Positions 54,898 through 63,636 of a stretch of DNA of 64,000 bases are shown here, in pieces. A program made the translations under genes and the position numbers. The notes below the pieces were generated by a model. That model was not told the origin of the DNA. It saw nothing but the letters and a program-made list of their open reading frames with translations, and made no database searches. Position 1 is the stretch's first letter; the number at the start of each line of letters is the position of its first letter. Source of the stretch: Psychroflexus longus (GTDB lineage Bacteria > Bacteroidota > Bacteroidia > Flavobacteriales > Flavobacteriaceae); assembly GCF_020164595.1 (NCBI RefSeq), contig NZ_JAIQZE010000001.1:62001-126000 (forward strand). Direction: 5' to 3'.

Positions 54898-57446
54898 TGA
54901 GTAAATCAAACAACTCAAAACCAGGTTTGAATTGGCTTTTCAAAATGGCCTGGCGAGATGGCAAGTCCAGCGGAAACAAGTTGATTCTTTTTATGGCTTC
55001 CATAGTGCTTGGTATAGCTGCAGTAGTATCTATACAATCTTTTGGAGTGACGCTAAAAGACAATATTTCGTCAGAGTCTAAAGCATTAATGGGTGCAGAT
55101 TTTAAAATTGATAGCGATGATCCTCCAAATGAGCGCGTCTTGCAAATTATGGATTCGCTGGGCGGCCCTAAAGCAGAAGAGATCAAGTTTGCATCGATGG
55201 CTGCATTTCCTCAGAATAAGGCGACTAAATTGATGCAGGTAAGAGGAATCAAAGGTGGATTCCCATTTTACGGTCAACTGGAAACAGAGCCTGAAAATGC
55301 TGCAACATCTTATCAGAATGAAGGTTCCGCATTGGTAGATGCTACCGTTATGCTTCAATTTGGAGTCCAAGCTGGAGACAGCATCAAGATAGGTAACGTG
55401 ACTTTACCGATTGCTGGCGCACTCAATTCTGTTCCAGGAAGTACGGTTATTTTCAGTTCTGTAGCACCACCAGTACTTATTCCATATCGTTTTATTGAAG
55501 AATCTGGCTTAGTACAGACAGGAAGTAGAATAGATTACGAATTTTATTTTACCGCTGATGCTAATACAGACTTAGAAAAGCTTGATAAAAAATTAGACCC
55601 GATTCTTGACGCAGAAGAGGCTGATCTTGATACCCACACCTCAACCAGTGACAGACTTGGTCGTCGCTACGAGAATTTTGGGAAATTCCTAAATCTGGTG
55701 GCGTTTATTGCTTTGCTTTTGGGCTGTGTTGGAATAGCTAGCGCTATTCATATTTACATTAAAGAAAAATTACGAGCGGTCGCTGTACTAAAATGCCTGG
55801 GAGCCAGCAAAAGGCAAACTTTTTTGATTTATCTCATTCAAGTGGCTTTTATGGGGTTTGTTGGAGGTGTGTTTGGAACAGGCCTTGGACTGCTGCTTCA
55901 GCAATTATTTCCTTATCTACTAGAAGGATTATTGCCTGTTGATGTTCAACTTACATTTTCTGTCCAAGTGATCATCATGGGAATTCTACTTGGAATGCTT
56001 ATGTCAGTCTTATTTGCTCTATATCCTCTAATTGGTACTTTATACATTTCACCATTACAAGCTTTACGCGTCATAAAGGAAAACTCTACTAAATCCAGAA
56101 AGGCTATTATTTTGGTTTCAGTGGTCATCTTTCTGTTCATATTTTTATTTTCACTCTGGCTACTGGAGGACTGGAAGTATTCACTTGCCTTTGTGGGTGG
56201 GATTTTAGCTACATTTTCAATCTTGGCAGGCATAGCCTATATGTTTATGCGGACTATTAGGAAATATTTTCCGCATAACTGGGGATTTGTAGCCAGACAG
56301 AGTTTACAAAATCTCTTCAGACCTCAAAACCAAACCTTAACACTTGTCCTTGCCATTGGCGTTGGAACTTTTTTAATCAGTACACTTTATTTCAGCAAAG
56401 ATTTATTGCTGGCACAGGCTTCTTTAGAATCTGAGACGGATAGTCCCAATATTATTCTGCTGGACGTACAAAGTAATCAAAGAGAAGATTTAGCAAAAAC
56501 CATAAACACATTCGATTTACCAGTTTTGAGTGACATTCCGATCGTGACTATGCGTGTGCAAAGCATTGCTGGTAAATCAGTTGCTGAAATCAGAAAAGAC
56601 TCCACGTCTCAGGTGAACGGATGGGTTTTAAATCATGAATTCCGCACTACCTATCGCGATTCACTTATTGCTTCGGAAACCCTCAAAAGTGGAACCTGGA
56701 CATCTCAGGCAGAAGACTTGAATCTTGTTCCCGTCTCCGTGAGTGAGAATTTTGCTGAAGATGCAAAAGTCAAAGTTGGCGATCGTTTGGTCTTCAATAT
56801 TCAAGGCGTTTTACAAGATGCGGTTGTGGGAAGTATCAGAAAGGTGGACTGGTCTAGAATGCAGCTTAATTTCTCACTTGTTTTCCCAGAAGGCCTTTTG
56901 GAAAAAGCTCCTCAATTTCATGTCTTAACCACCAAAGTGCCTGGCGATGAAAAATCTGCTGTTTTACAACAAGAATTAGTAAAAAAATACCCCAACGTAT
57001 CCATTATTGATTTAAGGCAGATCCTCAACGTCATAGAAACGCTGCTTGGTAAAATTTCCTGGATTATCAATTTTATGGCTTTCTTTAGTATTATGATTGG
57101 CATAATTGTGCTTTTGGGTGCGATACGAACCAGCAAATATCAACGCATCAAGGAAAGTGTGTTATTGAGAACACTCGGAGCCAAAGGCCGTCAAATCATA
57201 AACATTAATGCCTTAGAATATTTGTATTTAGGAATCCTTGGAGGATTATCTGGTGTTGTCTTATCTCTTATCAGCAGCCAATTATTGGCCTGGCTGGTAT
57301 TTGAATCTCCATTTGTTCCGTCACTTATCCCGGTTTTGGTCATCTTCCCTGGAATTGTTCTACTTGTCCTTGTCATAGGACTTAGCAACAGTCTAAGCGT
57401 CATCAATAAACCGCCATTGGAAGTTTTGAGGAAGGAAGTTTCATAG
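54897..57446 (+). CDS. ABC permease, FtsX-like (YbbP type)
   Basis: An 849-residue permease with two FtsX domains: one N-terminal membrane segment (about 28-50), a periplasmic domain (about 55-250), three segments (about 255-390), two central segments (about 400-455), a second periplasmic domain, and three final segments (about 715-840). Text such as LGCVGIASAIHIYIKEKLRAVAVLKCLGASKRQ and RIKESVLLRTLGAKGRQI is the repeated FtsX coupling-helix region. Length and layout match YbbP. Function of YbbAP-type systems is not settled; lipid or hydrophobic-compound extraction with TesA is a fair inference. Confidence 0.9.
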   Translation: MSKSNNSKPGLNWLFKMAWRDGKSSGNKLILFMASIVLGIAAVVSIQSFGVTLKDNISSESKALMGADFKIDSDDPPNERVLQIMDSLGGPKAEEIKFASMAAFPQNKATKLMQVRGIKGGFPFYGQLETEPENAATSYQNEGSALVDATVMLQFGVQAGDSIKIGNVTLPIAGALNSVPGSTVIFSSVAPPVLIPYRFIEESGLVQTGSRIDYEFYFTADANTDLEKLDKKLDPILDAEEADLDTHTSTSDRLGRRYENFGKFLNLVAFIALLLGCVGIASAIHIYIKEKLRAVAVLKCLGASKRQTFLIYLIQVAFMGFVGGVFGTGLGLLLQQLFPYLLEGLLPVDVQLTFSVQVIIMGILLGMLMSVLFALYPLIGTLYISPLQALRVIKENSTKSRKAIILVSVVIFLFIFLFSLWLLEDWKYSLAFVGGILATFSILAGIAYMFMRTIRKYFPHNWGFVARQSLQNLFRPQNQTLTLVLAIGVGTFLISTLYFSKDLLLAQASLESETDSPNIILLDVQSNQREDLAKTINTFDLPVLSDIPIVTMRVQSIAGKSVAEIRKDSTSQVNGWVLNHEFRTTYRDSLIASETLKSGTWTSQAEDLNLVPVSVSENFAEDAKVKVGDRLVFNIQGVLQDAVVGSIRKVDWSRMQLNFSLVFPEGLLEKAPQFHVLTTKVPGDEKSAVLQQELVKKYPNVSIIDLRQILNVIETLLGKISWIINFMAFFSIMIGIIVLLGAIRTSKYQRIKESVLLRTLGAKGRQIININALEYLYLGILGGLSGVVLSLISSQLLAWLVFESPFVPSLIPVLVIFPGIVLLVLVIGLSNSLSVINKPPLEVLRKEVS

Positions 57447-57592
57447 TATATACGCCTTAAGGATTCTAATTATACATGATTGATTACAAGTTGTTAAGAA
57501 TTGAACGAATTTTATCTGAGGATAGACATGCAACTCTCTGTAAGGTTTCTTCTGAATTTTATAAAATCAATTAAAAACGACTTATATTGAAT

Positions 57593-58375
57593 TTATTTTT
57601 TCTGCCATTCTGGAGAAAAGTAAGTGGTTCTTCCTCCGACTTTGATTTTTTCAATTTCGGCACCGGTATAGTAACAAGTCTCCCCTTCTTTTCTGAAATG
57701 CATCAGGAAATCTTTTGGAAAGTCTCGATAGTGTGCATCATTCGCAATAGCCACTTCGATTACTTTTTTCATAGCATCAAATACCGATTCAATTTCTTCA
57801 GGTGTCATGTTATCTACTCTTCTGGTGGGATGAATTTTAGATTGGTAAAGAATCTCATCTGCCATCCAATTACCAACTCCTGCAGCAACACTCTGATCCA
57901 TGATGATTTTTTTTATATCCGTTTTGCGAGCGCTTAAAGAAGACTTAAAATCCCCTAAAGATAAATCTCTGGCATCATCACTCAGCTTATGTTTCTCCTT
58001 AAAGTTTGCAATGGAATCGGTGAGATCCCACCAGCCAAATTTTCGTTTATTTTCAAAAGCAAAATGATAACCATTGTCAAAAGATAACTGAATATGACCA
58101 AATTTTGGTCGGTCGTCCTCACTCTTGTAATAATTTGGTCGACCGGTCATACCAAAATGAATCACCAGGACTTTCTCGCCTGTGGTTTCAACGAATAAAT
58201 ATTTGCCGATGCGGTGAGTCGATTTAAACTCATAGTTCAGTAAATGTTTTTCAAATTCAGTTTTAGGTTGCTTAAATAATCTTGTATCTCTGCAGTCCAG
58301 CTCAACAATACGCTGATGCAACGAGGTACTATCTATATAAGTTTTATATCCGTGTACTTCTGGTAATTCAGGCAT
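57593..58375 (-). CDS. Fpg/Nei-family DNA glycosylase with degenerate zinc finger
   Basis: A 260-residue base-excision repair enzyme. It starts MPELPEV (Pro2 nucleophile and Glu3 of the family), has the conserved Lys in RIGKYLFVE (about 57-65), VIHFGMTGR, and MDQSVAAGVGNWMADEILY (helix-two-turn-helix). The C-terminal zinc finger normally reads C-x2-C-x16-C-x2-C; here it is C234, T237, S254, W257, so only one of four ligands is left, while the DNA-contacting GGRTT (247-251) is kept. This resembles zincless-finger relatives such as NEIL1. Enzyme specificity (8-oxoguanine or oxidised pyrimidines) cannot be told. Confidence 0.88.
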   Translation of the reverse strand: MPELPEVHGYKTYIDSTSLHQRIVELDCRDTRLFKQPKTEFEKHLLNYEFKSTHRIGKYLFVETTGEKVLVIHFGMTGRPNYYKSEDDRPKFGHIQLSFDNGYHFAFENKRKFGWWDLTDSIANFKEKHKLSDDARDLSLGDFKSSLSARKTDIKKIIMDQSVAAGVGNWMADEILYQSKIHPTRRVDNMTPEEIESVFDAMKKVIEVAIANDAHYRDFPKDFLMHFRKEGETCYYTGAEIEKIKVGGRTTYFSPEWQKK

Positions 58376-58399
58376 ATTTTTTTATTTAAAGTTAAGAAA

Positions 58400-58484
58400 A
58401 AGAGTGTTTCAATTGTGGTGAAATTAGTCAAGGAAAATAATTTTTAAATCTTAATTTGGATCAAAGCAAGCAATTGACACTCTT
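58400..58484. repeat. Inverted repeat downstream of the lactate permease gene
   Basis: AAGAGTGTTTCAATTG (58400-58415) and CAATTGACACTCTT (58471-58484) are complementary apart from two extra T, with 55 bases between. It could form an extended structure in the 3' region of the lactate permease mRNA or be the trace of a small mobile element. No T tract follows. Confidence 0.4.
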
Positions 58485-58606
58485 AACATCAATATAGTTA
58501 AGAAAGTTAAAAGCCTTAAATCTTAAAGTAAACTTTAAAACAGTATTGAGAGTTTCAACTGTTATAAAGGTAAACCTAGATCGTTTTAATTTTTTCCAAT
58601 TTAATT

Positions 58607-60262
58607 TTAAACTGAAAAGGGATCGAAACCAATGTAGATCATTGTGCCTATAATTGCCGTGATGAAGAGGTAATATAAAAAAGCAGGAAGAGCATTGGTT
58701 CGTATCATTTTACCTTCTGCTCCAAGACAGCCAACTGTTGCAGCAACAGCTACTATATTGTTAATACAAATCATATTACCAATACCAGCACCTATACCCT
58801 GCATGGACAAAATTAATAATTCTGGAAAGCCTAAAATGGAGGCGGTTTCATATTGGAAAGACATAAATAATATATTGGATACCGTTGCGGAACCGGACAT
58901 AAATGTGCCTAACATACCTATAAGTGTCGAGAAAAACGGATAAGAATTACCCGACAAATCTGCAGTGGCCAATGCCATTTCTGTAAGCATGCTTTCCATG
59001 CCACTAGCATTATTTCCAGAGTTGAGCATTAGCTGTACTAAACCTACACCAGCAAGTAAAGCAATAGCAGCTCCACTAACTTGTTTAAAGGTTAGCTTCC
59101 AGGATTTTTTTATTTCTGGCAAAGGCATTTTATGATGCCATTGGGTAAATAGAGCTACTAGAATAAAAGGAATAGTTCCGGGTAAATACGCCCATTTCAA
59201 AACGTAATCCAAACCATCGATGCCCGCAACATTATTTAAAGTTAGTTGCTGATTAGCCAAAAAATCTTTGAGACCAAAGGAAGGGATTCTGGTGACGACA
59301 AGAATGATAGCTATAAGCATATATGGAGACCATGCTTTAAGTAAAGACATTTCAGCTTGGCCAGTATCTCCGGTATCACTATTGGATTTCCAGATTTTCG
59401 GCCATTTGCTTTCCTCAGGAAAATTCCAGGGTTGTTTTGGGACTAAAAAACCCTTTTTAGCAGCAACCACTACTATAATCATCCCTATAAAAGCTCCGAC
59501 TAAAGATGGTAATTCTGGTCCAAAAAAATAGCCGATCACGGCATAAGGGATCATAAAAGCAAACCCCGCGAATAAGGCAAAAGGCAGAGCCTGTAAAGCC
59601 GGCTTAAACGATTTTTCTTTTCCAAAAAGTTTAGTCAAAATAGCTATGGCTAGTATTGGAATAAAAATTCCTGCGACAGCATTGGGCAGTGCAATTGATT
59701 TTGTGAGAGCCATCATGAATGTTTCCGGATCTACTCCAGAAGCTTCTATGTTTGCTTCTAATGTGCTCATCCCTCCAAAAATTGGTGTACCAACTGCTCC
59801 AAAAGGAACGGGAACTGTATTGAAAATGAGAGCTACTAAAGCTGCTGCCAAAGGCGGAAAACCTAACCCCACCAGTAATGGTCCTGCCAATGCTGCAGGA
59901 GTACCAAACCCCGCCGCACCTTCTATAAACCCACCAAACATAAAACCAATAATTATGGCTTGTACACGTCTGTCTGTGGTAATTCCGTTAAAACCGTTAT
60001 TTATGGTCGCCATGGCGCCGGAAAGCTTTAGCGTATTTAAAATTAGAATAGCGCCAAAGATGATCACCAAAATATCAAAGGCTTTCAGAAATCCGAAAAG
60101 CGTGTAGCCGAAAACATTTTGAACATTCATTTCCCATTGAAAGAATGCAATGAGTATAGCGGAAAGAAGGGCTAAAGGAAGAGCTTTTTTAGCACCCCAA
60201 TTGAAGCCTACCATTAAAACTATAGTCAATAAAATCGGAAAGAAGGCCAATAATGCGTTCAT
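58607..60262 (-). CDS. L-lactate permease (LctP family)
   Basis: A 551-residue transporter with 12-14 membrane segments. Typical stretches: [28 protein letters not shown] is the family signature (residues about 99-126), then [29 protein letters not shown] (about 425-455) and [16 protein letters not shown]. It imports L-lactate, possibly glycolate, with protons. It is a single gene; no lactate dehydrogenase genes lie beside it in the window. Confidence 0.95.
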   Translation of the reverse strand: MNALLAFFPILLTIVLMVGFNWGAKKALPLALLSAILIAFFQWEMNVQNVFGYTLFGFLKAFDILVIIFGAILILNTLKLSGAMATINNGFNGITTDRRVQAIIIGFMFGGFIEGAAGFGTPAALAGPLLVGLGFPPLAAALVALIFNTVPVPFGAVGTPIFGGMSTLEANIEASGVDPETFMMALTKSIALPNAVAGIFIPILAIAILTKLFGKEKSFKPALQALPFALFAGFAFMIPYAVIGYFFGPELPSLVGAFIGMIIVVVAAKKGFLVPKQPWNFPEESKWPKIWKSNSDTGDTGQAEMSLLKAWSPYMLIAIILVVTRIPSFGLKDFLANQQLTLNNVAGIDGLDYVLKWAYLPGTIPFILVALFTQWHHKMPLPEIKKSWKLTFKQVSGAAIALLAGVGLVQLMLNSGNNASGMESMLTEMALATADLSGNSYPFFSTLIGMLGTFMSGSATVSNILFMSFQYETASILGFPELLILSMQGIGAGIGNMICINNIVAVAATVGCLGAEGKMIRTNALPAFLYYLFITAIIGTMIYIGFDPFSV

Positions 60263-60373
60263 TGATAAAAATTAAGATTGGTTAGGATATACGATATGAC
60301 ATCCTAAAATTATCATTAATTTATATTTTCTGTAAATTAAATCAGTGTTTAAATGAATTAAATGACTGACTTC

Positions 60374-62422
60374 TTAAACCACATTGATTAAAGTCTCCTT
60401 TTGTGCTTTCATTTTTCCTATTGAAACCGCCTGAAGTCCATTTTCTTTGAGCAACTGTTCAACCTTCAAATGTTCACCTTCTTCAACAGAAATTAGCAGA
60501 CCTCCACTCGTTTGTGGATCGCAAAGAATTTCTTTGTAGCGCTCGTCTTTTAAACTGGTATGATGCCCGTAACTTTTCCAATTTCTATAGGTTCCCCCAG
60601 GTATGCATCCTTGTTCAATATATTTATGTACTTCATCAAATACAGGAACTTTATCAAATTGTACTTCTGCAGATAAGTGACTTCCCTCACACATTTCAAC
60701 CAGGTGTCCCAAAAGTCCAAAGCCGGTAACGTCTGTCATCGCTTTTACACCCTCGATTTTTCCGAGTTCAAAACCGATAGAATTCAGTGTGGTCATGGAT
60801 TTGGCTGCGATGTCTATATCTTTTTCATCAATTTTCCCTTGTTTGCCAGCTGTAGATAATATTCCAACGCCCAAAGGTTTGGTGAGATAAAGTTTACAGC
60901 CTTGAGTGGCTGAATCATTTCGCTTAAGGTGCTTTAGATTTATTTTTCCGGTAACCGCCAATCCAAAAATGGGCTCAGGACTGTCAATGCTATGTCCGCC
61001 TACCAGTGGACTTCCCACTCTTGAGCATACGTCACGACCGCCAGCTAATACTTCTCTGGCAACTTCCGCAGAAAGTTTATCGATCGGCCAGCCAAAAATT
61101 GCAATTGACATGATAGGCTGTCCACCCATAGCAAAAATATCACTTATGGCGTTGGTTGCTGCAATTTGTCCAAAGGTAAAAGGATCGTCGACTATGGGCA
61201 TGAAAAAATCTGTAGTAGTGATAATACCAGTGCCATCTCCCATATCGTAAACGGCAGCATCATCGCGTGTACTGTTTCCTACAATAATATTTTTATCCAA
61301 TACTTGTGGCTGATCGGTATGCAGCATCTCCGATAACAAAGCAGGTGATATTTTGCAGCCACATCCAGCTCCGTGACTATATGCGGTCAGTTTGATGTTT
61401 TCCATTTCTTTCATATGTTTTAGTATATCTAGTGCATTTTGATGATGATTCGTTGAAGCTAGTTTGAGTTTTCTTATTCTGGAAGTCATTTTTTTTTGAA
61501 TTCCAAGTAAATAGTATTTGTCGTAATAATTGAGCGTCATCAACGCCACATTATAATAATCTTTGCAAGCTAAAAAATCTAAGGCTTGTTGTGTTCTAAG
61601 TCCTCCCAGACGCTTCTTTATTCTTAGGATTCCATCCTTCAAAAACTCATCTCCACAATCTGCATACCCATTCACCAGATGTTTGGCGCGTTCTTCTTTG
61701 GGTATTTCCAAAAATAATACCTCAGCCTTATGCATTTGATGAAATAATGAGGCTGGTAAAATCACTTTACCAATATTCTGACTTTCATCCTCCAGCCAAA
61801 TGATTCTCTTTAAATCTAATTTAGAAAACTGGTACTGCAAATTGTTTTCAAATTGCTCTACACTTGGCTGTTCTCCTTGGCCAATACCCCCAAAAGCAGA
61901 GCCTTTGTGATTCGCAAAGCCTTCTAAATCTATGACCTGTTCGCCTTGTTTCTGTAATTCGTGAAGGATTTCAGTTTTCCCACTCCCCGTATAACCACCA
62001 ATAATCTTTAGAGGAAAAGACGTTTTAAAATAATCAAGAACAAAGTTTCTAAAAGCTTTGTAACCGCCTTCTATCACTTTTACTTCATCGAACCCGTTAG
62101 CCATTAAATGTTCTGCAAAAGATTGACTTCGCATCCCTCCTCTCCAACAATGAATAATTACAGAACCTTTTGAAGCTACTTTTTTTGCTTCCTGGATATA
62201 AGTTTGAAGTTTAGGATTAACATAAGTGTAGCCTAACTCAATAGCTGCTTCTTTGGATTGCTGCTTATAAACAGTTCCTACATGTACCCTCTCTTCATTA
62301 CTGAATAAAGGAATATTGTATGAATTTGGAATATGACCCTTTTCATGTTCTGAGGGAGAACGGACGTCAATAATCGGCAATTGAAGGTCTAAAGCTGCTT
62401 GTATGTTTATGAAATTAACCAT
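60374..62422 (-). CDS. MnmH-SelD fusion: tRNA 2-selenouridine synthase plus selenophosphate synthetase
   Basis: One 682-residue frame joins two enzymes. Residues 1-335 are MnmH: rhodanese domain with catalytic C92 in HCWRGGMRSQ, then a P-loop domain with GGYTGSGKT (142-150); it replaces sulfur by selenium in 2-thiouridine at tRNA position 34. From M340 onward a complete SelD follows: SHGAGCGCK with C354 and K357 at the places of Cys17 and Lys20 of E. coli SelD, then TTDFFMPIVD, AGGHSID-like VGGHSIDSPEPIFGL and DPQTSGGLL. SelD makes selenophosphate, the selenium donor MnmH uses, so product could pass directly. Sel genes for selenocysteine are not seen in the window. Start set at the ATG at 62422 (a TTG lies 6 bases upstream). 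Confidence 0.95.
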   Translation of the reverse strand: MVNFINIQAALDLQLPIIDVRSPSEHEKGHIPNSYNIPLFSNEERVHVGTVYKQQSKEAAIELGYTYVNPKLQTYIQEAKKVASKGSVIIHCWRGGMRSQSFAEHLMANGFDEVKVIEGGYKAFRNFVLDYFKTSFPLKIIGGYTGSGKTEILHELQKQGEQVIDLEGFANHKGSAFGGIGQGEQPSVEQFENNLQYQFSKLDLKRIIWLEDESQNIGKVILPASLFHQMHKAEVLFLEIPKEERAKHLVNGYADCGDEFLKDGILRIKKRLGGLRTQQALDFLACKDYYNVALMTLNYYDKYYLLGIQKKMTSRIRKLKLASTNHHQNALDILKHMKEMENIKLTAYSHGAGCGCKISPALLSEMLHTDQPQVLDKNIIVGNSTRDDAAVYDMGDGTGIITTTDFFMPIVDDPFTFGQIAATNAISDIFAMGGQPIMSIAIFGWPIDKLSAEVAREVLAGGRDVCSRVGSPLVGGHSIDSPEPIFGLAVTGKINLKHLKRNDSATQGCKLYLTKPLGVGILSTAGKQGKIDEKDIDIAAKSMTTLNSIGFELGKIEGVKAMTDVTGFGLLGHLVEMCEGSHLSAEVQFDKVPVFDEVHKYIEQGCIPGGTYRNWKSYGHHTSLKDERYKEILCDPQTSGGLLISVEEGEHLKVEQLLKENGLQAVSIGKMKAQKETLINVV

Positions 62423-62770
62423 ACACAAACATAGAGTTTATTAATAGTCCTTTAAATTATGAATGGAAGTTTTCACTTTAGTTTATTAATTGAATGCTAA
62501 CTAATAATTCAATAATAGTTTTAAGGAAAACGTAGGCTGTCTAAAATATTTTAAAAAATGTATAAACTTTGATTTGAAAGGCCTGCTGATGAATATTGAA
62601 TAAGGGCTTTAAAATATTTTCATAAAATATAATAAATGACTTGTTGGTCCACGCAGTCAGTTCTATATTGGAAATGAGTTAGATTATTTTTACTAAAAAT
62701 ATTTAATAATGAATTGAAATCATTACAGATAGTCGGATTATGAATAATAGTGACCGCAAATTTTTAATTA
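62423..62770. other. 348-base intergenic region
   Basis: AT-rich gap between the divergent mnmH-selD and the 195-residue gene. Apart from the promoter at 62426-62456 no hairpin terminator, coding frame or clear TAnnTTTG box on the plus strand was found. Confidence 0.5.
62426..62456 (-). promoter_or_regulatory. Promoter of the mnmH-selD fusion gene, nearly leaderless
   Basis: On the minus strand TTTA (62453-62456), 19 bases, then TATGTTTG (62426-62433), a perfect -7 box. The start of transcription expected 5-7 bases after the box falls at or within a base or two of the ATG at 62422, so the mRNA would have almost no leader. Confidence 0.6.
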
Positions 62771-63358
62771 ATGAATAAAGTAAATTTACCCTCTACCCAA
62801 GTTGAAAATTTCATCTACTGCCTTGAAGCCGTTCAAGATGCAGACACTACTCGATCCACTGAGGTAGTAAAAATCCTGGAAGATATGGCGTTAACTCAAG
62901 ATATAAGCAGTATTTACAAAGCTTGTGATACCATGGAAGGACTTGAGGAAAGTTTAAGTTATTTGTTGTATGATGACCATAACTTCAAAGATTATGAAAT
63001 CATCTACTTGGTCCTGCCGGGTGATTCCAATACTATTTTGATTAATGATTACCACTATAGCATTGAAGAGATAGCAGAACTTTTTGAAGGCAAAATGAAA
63101 GGGAAAGTCATACATTTTTCCAACAAAAAAGTTTTGGATCTTACCGATGAAGAGTCTCAGTATTTCCTTGATGTGACTGGCGCGAGAGCCATATCGGGAT
63201 ACGGATTTCAATCTGAAAGCATGTCGAGTGCATTTACAATCGACAGGGCCTTTTTCAGCTTGTTTTATGAAAATGATGACCTTAGAGATGTCGTAGAAAT
63301 AATGTTCCAAAAGCATTATAAACTCTGTAAACTGCTTGACTTTAGGTTGTATTATTAA
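62771..63358 (+). CDS. Unknown protein, possibly DUF6642-like with lost catalytic residues
   Basis: A 195-residue soluble protein. Its order of features (FIYCLEAV near the N-terminus, EESLSYLLYD, YEIIYLVLPGDSN, KGKVIHFSNKKVLDL, FLDVTGARAISGYG) follows what I recall of DUF6642 proteins, which have a caspase-like pattern with His-Gly after the first strand and a Ser-Cys after HFG. Here those places read PG and SNKK, so any protease function would be lost. The family call is tentative. The gene stands alone, divergent from mnmH-selD. Confidence 0.5.
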   Translation: MNKVNLPSTQVENFIYCLEAVQDADTTRSTEVVKILEDMALTQDISSIYKACDTMEGLEESLSYLLYDDHNFKDYEIIYLVLPGDSNTILINDYHYSIEEIAELFEGKMKGKVIHFSNKKVLDLTDEESQYFLDVTGARAISGYGFQSESMSSAFTIDRAFFSLFYENDDLRDVVEIMFQKHYKLCKLLDFRLYY

Positions 63359-63535
63359 TAAACCCTTAATGCCTATTAAGATTTTATTTACTCTTTGGTA
63401 TAATAGATTTCAAAAATTATAAAGAGGTTGATCAATTAGATGGATTTTAAGACTTTAAATCACTACAAATAAATACTACTTATTTTTGAATAGTATAGTT
63501 TGTGAATTCTGTTTTATTTTAGTGTTTAGAGTGAC

Positions 63536-63568
63536 AGAAAAAAGAAGGCTGCTCTTGAGAGCAGCCTT
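63536..63568 (-). terminator. Intrinsic terminator of the last (partial) gene
   Basis: AAGGCTGCTC, 4-base loop, GAGCAGCCTT: a perfect 10-bp stem that on the minus strand is followed by CTTTTTTCTG. It lies about 70 bases after the stop of the gene that enters from the right edge. Confidence 0.8.
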
Positions 63569-63636
63569 TGTTATTACTTAGCAGAGATCTTATTAAAATC
63601 TATGCTAAAGTTTGAATTTAAATATTGCAGTTAAGT

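Noticed and set aside
59646-60107. A 153-residue plus-strand frame inside the lactate permease gene
   Set aside because: Antisense to conserved membrane segments; no start signal and no domain.
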